Source of the DNA: Hydnum rufescens UP504 | Taxonomy: Eukaryota > Basidiomycota > Agaricomycetes > Cantharellales > Hydnaceae | Reading direction: 5' to 3' | Length of the DNA: 64,000 nt | Assembly (NCBI GenBank): GCA_014904985.1 | Contig: MU128910.1 | Span: 4,715 to 68,714, forward strand | Part shown: positions 8,851 to 18,712 of the stretch, one piece after another | Position numbering within the stretch: position 1 is the stretch's first letter | How the letters are laid out: each line of letters starts with the position of its first letter | Notes under the pieces: generated by a model | Database searches by the model: none | Seen by the model: the letters and a program-made list of their open reading frames with translations, nothing else | What the model was told of the DNA's origin: nothing | Position numbers and translations under genes: made by a program

Positions 8851-10566
8851 TTAAACCATCCATCCTTCCAACTGATCCCGTCCAAAGCCCGCCCTTGGGC
8901 CCCCAGAAGGCAAGTCACTGATAAACCACTCACTGAGCCACGCCTTCCGGGTCTCTTCACTTTGCGTCTTCTTCCCATGTTGCTTTCCCCCAGGAGCCCC
9001 TGTTCGTGGTACCGGGGCGGCACTGTGTGCTCCCTTGGGTGGCAGGACTGAAAACGACACATTCCTAGGGCTGCTTCGTCCAGAAGATTCCGGGGAGGGA
9101 AATTTCGCTCTCATTGCAGATCGCCGTGGTGATGGTCTCGCAAAAGGGGGCGAGACGTCTAACGGCACCACTTTGGTGGTCGATCCAGATGGCCCAATGA
9201 GCGCCAGTGTGGCCATCGGTGCTGTCCTCAGCGGAAAGCGACCGGCACTCTTGCTCGTGACTGGAGCACGATCACCAGCTACCTCATCTTTCGCTGGTCG
9301 TTTTCCACGCGCGACTTCACTCACCCCTACATCATCTGCCAAGATCCGTCGGAGAGCCTTCACGGTTTTCGAAGCAATGGGCACCCGACCTTTCTGCTTC
9401 CTCTTTTCTGCAGGGATAAAGAACCGGGGTGTCATGATTGGTATGAGAGAAGACATCGGGAACGATGATGTAGAATTTGGAGGGGTTTCCTTAAAACCCA
9501 ACGCGTCGTCTGAAGAACGAGCTCTCCGAATCATACGTGAGGAGTGGGGAGCTTGTTGCGAGGCGGCTGCGTGACTTCGAAGATCACCAGTAGAAGCACT
9601 CGACAATCCTCGCATCTTTGATGGTGATAGAGGCGATGTTCGATTACTTCGACGGCCGTACGGCGAAGGAGAGGGAGTACGGGCCACAATGGAAGATAGC
9701 AAATGATATGCCGGGGTGCTTGGAGAAAATGGACGCTGGGTCACCGGGGGCGGTGCAGAGCTTGTAGAAGTAGAAGCATAATTTTCAGAATGCTCAGGTT
9801 GCATTGGGGTATCGGATGACGATTGTGATGGGTACGTTGGAAGGGGATGCTGAGGGTCGTGGGAGAAGGAATGTGATGGCTCTATATCAGGAGGCAATTT
9901 AAAAGGATCCTTTTCGTAGGAGTCCGCGGACTCCATCTGAAGGTGGATATTGGTAGTCGAGGGCGCACTGCGGCTGACACCATCGAGTAGACTATCGACG
10001 CTCTTCATGATATCAGCCATCCCTGCTTCCTGCTCTTGGTTAATGGTCAAGCGCCGAGAGAGATATTGCGCATGGGTCTCGAGGGAACGATCCAGACTTG
10101 GATCGTCGGCTAACACATTTGAAAGCGTGTCTCGCGTAGACATCGAAGACTGCAGCAGCGCGTTCGACATTTCAAGGGCATTGACGCTCCGCTCAAGAAT
10201 CGCATCAATGCTAGTTTCCTTGTGCAAAGGGGTTCGTAGACTATGAGATCGTCTATGTCGGATCAACCGACGTCGGGGCGAGGGTAATATCTCTTCAGAC
10301 TCTTCGTCCGCTTCCTCAGCACTGGATGGTGCTTCCAAAACAAGTCTCACGGGGTCGCTATAGTCTGGAGGGGGTGTGGGATCTTCCTCCGTATCCCATA
10401 TTGCAGAAAGAGACGTGCTTGGTGTGTGACGCCCGCTCCGGCGATATTCAGGAAGAGAGGACACAGAACCAAAAGAGGTCGACGAGGACAATTGTCTGCG
10501 ATGTCCACGCTTCTTCTGCCATCCCCGCGACCCGGCCACGCCGCCATCGTCCTCAAACGGCGGCAT
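8851..10566 (-). CDS. Unknown Ser/Pro-rich, largely disordered protein, about 571 aa
   Basis: Not recognised. One uninterrupted frame. I chose the ATG at 10566 (MPPFEDDGG) rather than the longer open frame to 10971, because the extension would run through the first exon of RSA3 on the other strand. The N-terminus is Ser/Arg-rich. A predicted helical stretch near residues 95-180 contains ERSVNALEMSNALLQSSM and SLETHAQYLSRRL, followed by MADIMKSVDSLLDG. The rest is disordered, with many SP/TP sites and basic patches such as RRSNRTSPLSPSK. The C-terminus, KAWLSEWFISDLP, may be a short interaction motif. It shares a 91-bp divergent promoter with RSA3. Phosphoregulated scaffold is a guess. Confidence 0.7.
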   Translation of the reverse strand: MPPFEDDGGVAGSRGWQKKRGHRRQLSSSTSFGSVSSLPEYRRSGRHTPSTSLSAIWDTEEDPTPPPDYSDPVRLVLEAPSSAEEADEESEEILPSPRRRLIRHRRSHSLRTPLHKETSIDAILERSVNALEMSNALLQSSMSTRDTLSNVLADDPSLDRSLETHAQYLSRRLTINQEQEAGMADIMKSVDSLLDGVSRSAPSTTNIHLQMESADSYEKDPFKLPPDIEPSHSFSHDPQHPLPTYPSQSSSDTPMQPEHSENYASTSTSSAPPPVTQRPFSPSTPAYHLLSSIVARTPSPSPYGRRSNRTSPLSPSKMRGLSSASTGDLRSHAAASQQAPHSSRMIRRARSSDDALGFKETPPNSTSSFPMSSLIPIMTPRFFIPAEKRKQKGRVPIASKTVKALRRILADDVGVSEVARGKRPAKDEVAGDRAPVTSKSAGRFPLRTAPMATLALIGPSGSTTKVVPLDVSPPFARPSPRRSAMRAKFPSPESSGRSSPRNVSFSVLPPKGAHSAAPVPRTGAPGGKQHGKKTQSEETRKAWLSEWFISDLPSGGPRAGFGRDQLEGWMV

Positions 10567-10657
10567 GCAGGTTGCAGGTGTGGTTATAATAAACCACAAG
10601 ATCCTATGAATGTGTGGGTGGCGTGGTTTGAGTGAATTCGGGTTTTGCCGCGCGCCA
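10567..10657. promoter_or_regulatory. 91-bp bidirectional intergenic region
   Basis: It lies between the start codons of a minus-strand gene of unknown function and RSA3. If both starts are right, the two genes share all proximal promoter sequence. No TATA box is obvious. Confidence 0.5.
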
Positions 10658-11323
10658 ATGCCTCCCCGCAGAGCCCGAAAAAGAAAACGAAGAAGAGTTT
10701 CCTTGGAATCCTCCTCGTCTTCATCCTCGTCCTCAAGTGATGATGATGGACCGGTGGAGACTGGTGCGGCCAAGAAGACGCCGAACGTGGCGTTCACAAC
10801 GTTAGAGCCAACACCCAACGACTCGTCCTCAGATTCGGACGATTCGTCTTCCGACGGTGCTTCTCGACGGTCCCAGCCTGAGGTCGTATCTGCCGATGCT
10901 CCCGTTACCGCACCATCTCCATCCTCCTCTCCCTCCCCCCAAATGCGGCCAGCATCACTCTCTCCCTTCACCTCCTTCCTCGCCAGTAAAAACTAATGTT
11001 CCCATTAATCCCACGACCGAGGAGAACAAACCAAAGATGCGGCCCTAAGGGAAAAATTCAAGAAATTTTGGATGGCATCAGTTGCAGATGCTTTCCAAAA
11101 AGATCTCGATCAACTTCGCAAGGTATCTCGCTGCGTTTTGCTTAATCTCTGTCCTTTGTCAACGATGTGAAACTGGCAGGAACCCAACATGACTACCGAT
11201 CGGCTGTCTCTCTTGATTGACTCCCTTGCCTCGGGTGCTAACGTGTTCACACACCCGTCCTCTTTACCCCCTGGACAAGCTGCAGAAGAGATGGAATTGG
11301 TATTGGGTCCAACAAACAGATAA
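10658..11323 (+). CDS. RSA3: Ribosome assembly protein 3 (RSA3)
   Basis: RSA3 is a nucleolar factor for early 60S subunit assembly. Three exons (10658-10985, 11037-11122, 11180-11323) give 185 residues. The N-terminus is basic (MPPRRARKRKRRR) and is followed by a run of ten serines and acidic Ser/Asp stretches, typical of nucleolar proteins. The conserved C-terminal Rsa3 domain reads REKFKKFWMASVADAFQKD, then EPNMTTDRLSLLIDSLASG. The first intron (51 nt, GTAAAA...CAAAG) is needed to avoid an apparent frameshift and a TAA at 10994. It restores the frame exactly, though its branch point is weak. The second intron is canonical. The gene ends 104 bp from the convergent SH3/RA gene. Confidence 0.88.
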
Positions 11324-11427
11324 CCCGATATGATACGTAGATAAGAGACAAGCAGACAATGACAAAGTAAGGGATTGGGGTGATTAGCCCTTTGGAAGGG
11401 AGAGTCAAAAAGGCGAATTCGCAACGA

Positions 11428-14400
11428 TCAATGTGTTCCAGCACGAGATAACAGCAGGCGATCTAGTCGCTGGAGAAATATAATCACATCAATCACCAAT
11501 CACCAGGCTGTGTGAATATGGAGGGGGCATGCTAACCTTCTCTACATCATCAAGGCGTCGAATGGAAGGCTCAAAGAACTCGCGGGCACGAGGGTGTAGT
11601 TCATCCAATGATAACGGCGTCCCCAGGAACATCTGATCAAGGATGTTAGGTCGAGGAGAAGGCTGTGTTTGAACGGCACCGAGCTCGATCAACGCAATCA
11701 TTCTCGAGAGTCCAGAATCCTCCCAAGCTGGCCGCCCAGATGAGGGACTTGTCGACGAGTGAGACCCCTGGTCTTGCCGTGGCGCATTTTCCGATGCGTT
11801 TGAGTTGGATACACCATCTACCACGGAGCCAGTGGTATACGTACTCAAGTCCGACAGCACAGAAGCTATTGAAGGGCGCTGATGATGACTGACAGATAGA
11901 GGGCGTTGGGAAATAGGTAAGGGAGATGTTGAACGAGAGCCGGAGGTTACGGTTGCTCGCGAGGCGATAGAGCTTGGGTTAGATGGGTCTCGTGGAGAAA
12001 GACGGGCTGTGGTGGGTGTCACGCTTCGCAAATGAGACTGTGCCTGGGCACCCCCAGCATCCCGGAATTCGCTGTGAGACGGCGTGCCAGCAGCACTCCC
12101 ATCCTGCGACCCAGTTCGTGAGGTGCCCGGTTCCGAGTACACGGAAGGCGACAGCTCCTCCTCTTTGGATGGAGCAGGATTGACCGTAAGCAAGGAATTG
12201 TCCTGAAGCTTGGTAAGCACCCGGTCGATGTCCTGCTTCAAGAGTGAAGTGGGCTTAGCTAGCGCTCCTTCTAGAAGATCGCCCTGTGTCGCAATACTAT
12301 CGCCCTGAGGCCGGTCGTCTGAATCAATGGAGGACCCTCGAACGCCATTCCATTCATCTTCGATGATATCGCTAATATCGTATGTCTCACCGTCCGGTTG
12401 CACAAACGAGTACCGCACAGAAGACTCTCCCATACGTGCGCTGCGTAATGTTCCTCGCTCGTGCACTATAATGTCAAATCCGTGCTGTGCATTAGCTCGC
12501 GTTGATACACCCTCTTGGTGCGGCCGAGGAATTAGTCGACCCTTCGTTCCCAGGGAAGAAACAGAAGAAACTTGGCTGATGTCTGACAGTGTAGATTCCC
12601 GGTGCAAGTGTTGAAGAGCGATCTCATCGAGCGAATTCGCTAGTTTCGATCGAGAACCCGATGTGCCGCGAAGGCCAACTGCTCGGCGGAGGAGAAAGCT
12701 CGGGTCCTCAGGCTGAACGTCCTCGATACTACCCAGGAGTTGTGTGGAGTCTCCAGACCGTCGACGCCATTCCACAGACCGTCGATCTACGAACTTGAAC
12801 AATGGGGGCTGCACAAAAGCATCAAGGACTTTGCTAGAGGGCTGAAGGTCTCGTTCTACACGGGAGACATCAGCTGATGAACGTGAACCATGCGACCGAA
12901 CTACACTCACGTTGGCCATCCGGGTAGCTTGCGGCGAGCCCATAACGGACTCGGGCAGAGCTTCGGCGCTTGGCCAACTTGTCCTCCACATCGTCTCCAC
13001 CCTCCACCACCCCTTCCACAATTCCAAACCGTTCCAAACTGGCTTCGATAACTTCGGCCACAGTAGTATTCTTGGGAAACACGAATATTTTCCGACGGTG
13101 AGTCTGCGAAACTCCAGGAGAGATTCCAGTGGAAGATCCAGAGCGGTGTTGTAATGTTGATCGAGGGACGATAGCTTCGGTATGGGGATCAAACACCATA
13201 CCATCCGGAAGATCCTCCGGGTAAATGACGATTTGAACCGCAAAGCGTGACGAAGGAGAGCTGAATCTTTCAGGAGAGACCGCACCAAATCCTTCACCTG
13301 ACGTTGAGACTGTTAGAAGGCCGCGATTCAGGGGTCGAGGTTGTTGGGCATCTGAGGGAGCGCCTTCAGCCACGGACTCATCCTTCAATGATTCTCGAAC
13401 ACTGGGCTCTTCCTCGCGGGAGGCGTTGCTAACTTTCAGGGCACGATGGAGGTAGAATTTGACGGTCGAATCGTCTGTGAAGTCATTCATGCCAAGCTTG
13501 GCGATAGCTGGATGCATGGAAAGATTGCTCGCAAGGCTGCTGATACTTCCAACCGAGCTGCGCTTTACCGTGGGAATACTCATAGCACGTTGAACGAGTT
13601 GTTCAAAGGCACCGAGTGGGTGCTCCTCTGATCGAAGGGTGGCCTCATCTCCACCTATCTGCTTCACTGTCAGGTAATAGTCGCTAGGATCTTCGCCGTG
13701 GGGCAAGCGGAAACGTTGCATGGCCTGTCGCACCAAATCCGAGGATGTCGTTGATGCATTGATCAGAACGGTTTTGAATGTAGCCTCTGACTGAAGATTG
13801 TCCCCGGCGAAAACACGCAGAACGCTAAGGTCTGGTACGACCGCCCCGTCAACCGTAGACGTATTGAGGATAAGAGAACCTGGTCGAGTGTTTCGAGGGC
13901 CGGGAGCGAGGCCACCATTCGTCCCTGTCGAAGAGTAGGATTGCGAATTATCTAGTTGTTGAGATGCTGCAGGTTGAGGTCCAAGAGAGGAAGATGCGTC
14001 CGGAGGCGACGATGAAGATTTCTTGAGGTACTCTTGATAGCGCAGCTGTTGCTCCTGGTCTTTCTGCTGCATACGAATCGTGTGTTCGGAGACTGGCGAT
14101 TCTGCATGCGGAACGACGGATTGAGGAGATTGAGATCCCCTAGCGAACCCTTCTGCACTCTCGTTCCGGGAGGCACCCCCTGACATATTGTCGACGGCAT
14201 TAATGAGAACGGACTCCGCAGAAGATCGCGCCAAGGAGTCTCCATCACCCGTGGAAATCGGCCGCTTCCCATCTTTATCTTTCTTGTCCTTCTTCTTGCC
14301 GAAGAGATTTCCGAACATACTCCCCTTCTTTTTCTTCTCGGGGGTGGCTGTGACTTGTGTGACATCAAGGCTCTCGTGTGAATCCCTGCCCTCTCCACCG

Positions 14401-15852
14401 ATGCCGCGATCTTTCCGAAGTTTTTTGTCGGGCACTTTGCCCTTGGATCGCTTGCCATCGCCCATGTCTGAATCGCTCGGCTCCTCGCGATTTCGCTTGC
14501 TGCCAGCACTTTCTGCACTACTCGATCCACTGACAATGCTGCTGGAGGAAAAGGATCGCTGGACTCCAGTAAGTTGCCCTCCAGACGACGACGAATTGGA
14601 TGAGCCGTCCTCGCGGGCTATTGATGGCGTCGCCGTCAATTTTCGGGTTTCAGTAACCTGAGCGGGGTCAATGATGTCTTTGCCTCCAGAGCCTGTTGAG
14701 GAGGCGAACGAGTTCTGCGTCGCCAAGCGCTCCCGAGAAGTCTGTGAGCGGAGGTTGGGAGAGGGACCTAGGCCCAGATTCGCCTGTTGGGCTGTCACAG
14801 ATTGAGTAGGAGGGTTCCGCTGAACAGGAGCCTGTATAGTTTGGCTTGACAAAAGGCCAGACGAAACGCCCAAAGACCCGGAAGGGGCGGGCCCCCCGAC
14901 GTTGGGCCCTCGCAATTGCCCTTGGTCGGCACCTTCTTCCTCCCAAGACATCCCATCGTCAGGTTCCATCCCTTCTTCCCCTGATTCGTAGCTGCCGTAG
15001 TCATCTTCGTCCCAGAACTCCTCGCCATCATCTTCAAGCGCTTGGGATGGATCACCCCATACAAACGGTGGGTAGTAGTACACAGAAGATCCAGTGAAAA
15101 CAACGTTTTTGGGATTGGCGGCGGGGATGGGCTGCCCGGTACCCTGGGTTCGGGTGACAAGTGCATTCCGAATCCTGTCCCGGGCCTGCTTGATATCATC
15201 TTGTTGTTCTGCAGGTGTGGCTGATGCAAGCTATATAATATAATAATATAGAAGTAATTATTTGCCGATCGACGATACCATGGGAGATGCAAGCCACGCA
15301 CATCAACGTTACGATGCTTGTTAAGACGTGCAAGACGCTCGAAAGGAGTCTCGATATTCTCGGCGGGGATATAGCCGATTTGACCTGTTTTGAGGACCCG
15401 AACGAGCCACCAGTAGGAATTGCTGTCATCCATGAGGTGTAAACTATCCCCTTTGTAGACAGTTGCCTGGCCTTCGACAGTAGCTGAAAATTTGTGGAAT
15501 GAGTACACCAAATCGAAATCGATGCTTTCGTTGGGAATAGAGAGAGTGGAAGACCCGTCTTCCTCTTCCTCCTCATCATCCTCTTCAATCACAGAGCGAT
15601 CTTGATCCATAACGTCAGAGTCATACACTCCTGAGTCCTCTGTTTGGTCTGCAAGCAGCAGATGGTCATCGTCGTGAACATTGTTGTCTCGCAAATCGGA
15701 AACATCCTGGCGGATAGGCCGACGATATCCAGCATCGACCACCTGTGACATAGGAAACAGAAAAAAGAGGAATAAAGGAATGCAAGGGTCAGGAGGATCA
15801 CAGCGAGGACCGATTCAGTTGCCCAGGTATTTGCATCCGGTGTTGACGGCAC
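11428..15852 (-). CDS. SH3 and Ras-association domain scaffold, about 1390 aa
   Basis: Five exons (15802-15852, 15302-15742, 12911-15230, 11537-12855, 11428-11469) add up in frame. An SH3 domain lies at about residues 75-150: VYSFHKFSATVEGQATVYKG, then SYWWLVRVL and GQIGYIPAENIETP, followed by FERLARLNKHRNVD. The latter resembles the segment after the SH3 of Bud14/Tea4-type polarity proteins. Disordered Ser/Pro/acidic sequence follows, including a KKKKGSMFGNLFGKKKDKKD basic patch. A Ras-association-like domain (about 530-640, LRVFAGDNLQSEATFKTVL) comes next, then a second ubiquitin-like segment (IVIYPEDLPDGMVFDP, IFVFPKNTTVAEVIEASL). The C-terminal 450 residues are mostly disordered. A link from a Ras-type GTPase to polarity or kinase signalling is inference. 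The start could instead be 15751. The stop of GRC3 is only 19 bp upstream. Confidence 0.78.
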
Positions 15853-15871
15853 TGCATTTATTGGTACGAGT

Positions 15872-18000
15872 TTACATCTGCCCTCGCCTCATAACGTTCT
15901 TTCGCGTCCGTCGTTTGGCAGATCCAACTCCCGACCCCCCTCCACCCCATTGCAAATAAGGAACTTTACCCCACTCAACCCCACACAGATCCTTCGCATC
16001 TTCGTCTGCCCAGTAGTCCAACATACCCCATATTGGGAGCTCCATCTCACCCTTGACCAGGACCCGACATCGGGAAAGAACATCCCCAGAAACGGGCGTG
16101 ACCAAGTGCAACGTCGCGGATGTCTCAGATACTGATCTTATGAGACCAATGCCAACGCATTCGGAAATTTCAGGGGACGGCGGAGGTGTACCTTGTGTAT
16201 ATGGAAAGGAGAAGGAATGAGGCTGTAGGGGTTGAGGCTCCCTTTGACCTACAGATGGAACACTCTCAATCATCTGCACAAGTCCCACTAACCCCACGTT
16301 GAGTGCAGGAGCAAGCTCTTCTGAGACCACATCCTCGCCTCCTGGACCCGAAAGAATAATGGAATCGAGCGCCACAGAACAATCGATCTCCCATGGCGGT
16401 CGTGCGTTCAATGGCACACTTGTGGACCATGATGTCGATGAAAGTGCTGTGTAGGTGGAGTGGAAATAAGACATGAGTGACAGACCGCGGAGATCCGAAG
16501 GCGAATACTTTATCGATGTCAATTGAGGGCCTATTGATGATAGAGTGAAGATCGTACTGGACGATCGAGGATGAATGGAAAAGGTGATAGGTTGAGATAT
16601 AGGGTCCGTGTCGTGTTGTGATTCTGGGGGCTGAAAGGAATACATGTGCGTCGGCGCTGCTATTTCTTCTATTTTGGACAGGAGGTCGGCCCCCAAACCT
16701 TTCACCCAGCCTTGGGTATTGATCACTAGAGGTACGGATCGCACGGTTCCATCTTCAGCGAAAGCACTATATTGGACCTCGAGACGGTAGGTATTGACGA
16801 GGGCAGTAATGCAGGAAAGGTAGTAGGAAGGGCTGGATCGAGGGGTTGGGGACCCTATGAAATGGGCCCTGAACGGAGGCCGAATGTGAGTGAATGAAGG
16901 CCCTAATCATAATTTTCAGTATGAGCTCCAGGAGAGAAAATGGTTAAACGAACCAAAAACCGGACGATCCAATACATGCAATGAGACCAGACCACCTGGA
17001 GTGAACTCGGACTGTCCAATGTCGCACTCTAAAAAGGCTACTTTTGGGTGCCTAAAATCCCGTACGTAAGCGGTTGAGTGTGATAGGATAGAGCCAGCAC
17101 CGACGTTGACAAGAGCTTGTTGAGCAGAGTCCGCGAAAATGTACTTTTCCCAGCACCCTTTGCACCGTAGACCAGACCAAGGAACGGAATGTCTATTTCA
17201 AGGTGCGATGGGAGTGATTGCACAGAATCTAGCGCCACCTGCCAACTTTCAGGGAGTACGAACGGCCTCGATCCGGGGGGGAGCCCATCCACCTAAAGAT
17301 ATAACCATTCAGCTAGGGTCGATCAAACACTGACCCGGAAGACCATACTGCTGCATAGAACCCAGGTACACCCCAGCTTCCGGCTGACTTCACATCACCG
17401 AATAAACCATCAAAGGCTCGGCAGATATGGCCCAGAGATTCAACCCCGGTTTTAGATTGCTGCAGTAGAATGATAGCGGCACCAGAAGGGGCATTGTCTC
17501 TGACTCGTTGAGGAATGTCATGCGCAAGCACGGTAGGGCTTGATTTTGGCATGAGCCCAACAATGTAAGGCGTTGGATGGGATCTTGGGGCAAATACAGT
17601 ATGTGATACTCTCGTGGAACTCAGTTCCACACCCAAGACTGATATGGAACCCGCCAGCAGCGTGATGTCTACTACACCTATCATGGGGAGAGCTTCCGAT
17701 GGCTGTATGACAAGTATGACATTGCTTTGATCAGTAGAAAGAAAAAATTTTGATGCCTCGAAGGCTCGTAAACGGAATACGTTGACGTCTAAGTGCGGTG
17801 AAAAGACATTGCTAGAGCGGGAGTCTGTTCAGCTCAGTCCACTACGGCAGTTACGGGAGAAGAGCATACGTCGTATTTTCAAAGTCTCCAGGGACTCCAC
17901 CAGAGTTTTCAGTATCCTCGGTGGGTCTACTGGGCGAGAATGAGTGGGCTACTGAGCTAGCAGCGGACTTCCTCTGTCTCAAGGCCACCGCAGAGAGCAT
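15872..18000 (-). CDS. GRC3: Polynucleotide 5'-hydroxyl-kinase GRC3
   Basis: GRC3 phosphorylates RNA 5'-OH ends and works with the LAS1 nuclease in removing ITS2 from pre-rRNA. Five exons (17870-18000, 17331-17811, 17105-17292, 16954-17051, 15872-16902) sum to 643 codons. The P-loop GAKGAGKSTFSR sits near residue 230, followed after an intron by HPKVAFLECDIGQSEFTPGG, the family's second conserved block. The N-terminal region with DVNVFRLRAFE and SVLGVELSS fits the GRC3/CLP1 fold. The intron before the P-loop exon is only 38 nt (GTGTTT...TTTAG), and it is the only choice that keeps frame. The gene is divergent from TSR2, another rRNA-processing gene, across 67 bp. Confidence 0.9.
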
Positions 18001-18067
18001 CGGCAACTGCCGCTATACTGTATAGGAAACCAAGTGTAACCAACAACGAACGAGCTCCACACACTCA
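18001..18067. promoter_or_regulatory. 67-bp divergent promoter, GRC3/TSR2
   Basis: The only DNA between the two start codons. It begins with a short inverted repeat (CGGCA...TGCCG at 18001-18012), followed by ATACTGTAT. No match to the yeast PAC or RRPE ribosome-biogenesis motifs was evident by eye. Both genes act in rRNA processing, so co-regulation is plausible. Confidence 0.55.
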
Positions 18068-18646
18068 ATGCCTCCCGCTGTGCCAGCCCCACCACCCGAT
18101 CCAAAAATCGTGCTTTTTGCTCGTGGAGTATTAGCAATCCTCAACGCATGGCCTGTTCTCCGCATAGCCGTCCAAGAATCTTGGGGGGGACCAAATGCGG
18201 CTGCGAAACGATCGTGGATTGCATCCACCCTTGTCGACGCATTCGAGACAGATCCGCCTGACCAGGACCAGGTCGAGGATATTCTTCTTGATTCCATGGT
18301 CGAGGAGTTCGACGTCGAGATTGAAGATGGGAGCTCGGAAACCGTGGCACGCGATATTATATCTGCGTGGAAGGCCGCTTGTGATGGCCAGGTAGATTTT
18401 GTGCTCAGACTTGAGGCAGATGCAGATAGGCTTGTGGGAAGGCAGTTGGAAAGTTTTCGCATGCGCGGAAACGGGGACGATGGATGGGAGGATACTGATG
18501 ATGGGAGTAATGAAGACGAGATGGACGTGGATGATCGGGCGCCGCCTTTGATGCAACCTCAGTCAGTCGAGCGGAAACCAGACTCAATAATAGACGATGA
18601 AGGATTCGAGTTGGTTCAAAAAGGGAGGGGGAGGCCGCGTAATTGA
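18068..18646 (+). CDS. TSR2: Pre-rRNA-processing protein TSR2
   Basis: TSR2 is a chaperone that delivers Rps26 to the maturing small subunit and is required for 20S pre-rRNA processing. A single exon encodes 192 residues. The N-terminal half is the WGG domain: FARGVLAILNAWPVLRIAV, then QESWGGPNAAAKRSWI, then LVDAFE. The C-terminal third is strongly acidic (DDGWEDTDDGSNEDEMDVDD), the region that binds Rps26 in the family. It ends in a conserved-looking DDEGFELVQKGRGRPR tail. The length is normal for the family. The start ATG follows the 67-bp promoter shared with GRC3. Confidence 0.92.
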   Translation: MPPAVPAPPPDPKIVLFARGVLAILNAWPVLRIAVQESWGGPNAAAKRSWIASTLVDAFETDPPDQDQVEDILLDSMVEEFDVEIEDGSSETVARDIISAWKAACDGQVDFVLRLEADADRLVGRQLESFRMRGNGDDGWEDTDDGSNEDEMDVDDRAPPLMQPQSVERKPDSIIDDEGFELVQKGRGRPRN

Positions 18647-18712
18647 CCGTACCATGATCAACAATGTCTACATTCACTACCTCCTACTATTAATTGTCTA
18701 AATCATCTGATC

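Noticed and set aside
10567..10971. N-terminal extension of the 8851-10566 minus-strand gene
   Set aside because: It would overlap the first RSA3 exon on the other strand; its acidic Ser-rich sequence is simply the antisense of the RSA3 serine run and neighbours.
10986..11036. Apparent double frameshift in RSA3
   Set aside because: A 51-nt GT-AG intron here removes both shifts and the TAA, joining the serine-rich region to ALREKFKKFW in frame.
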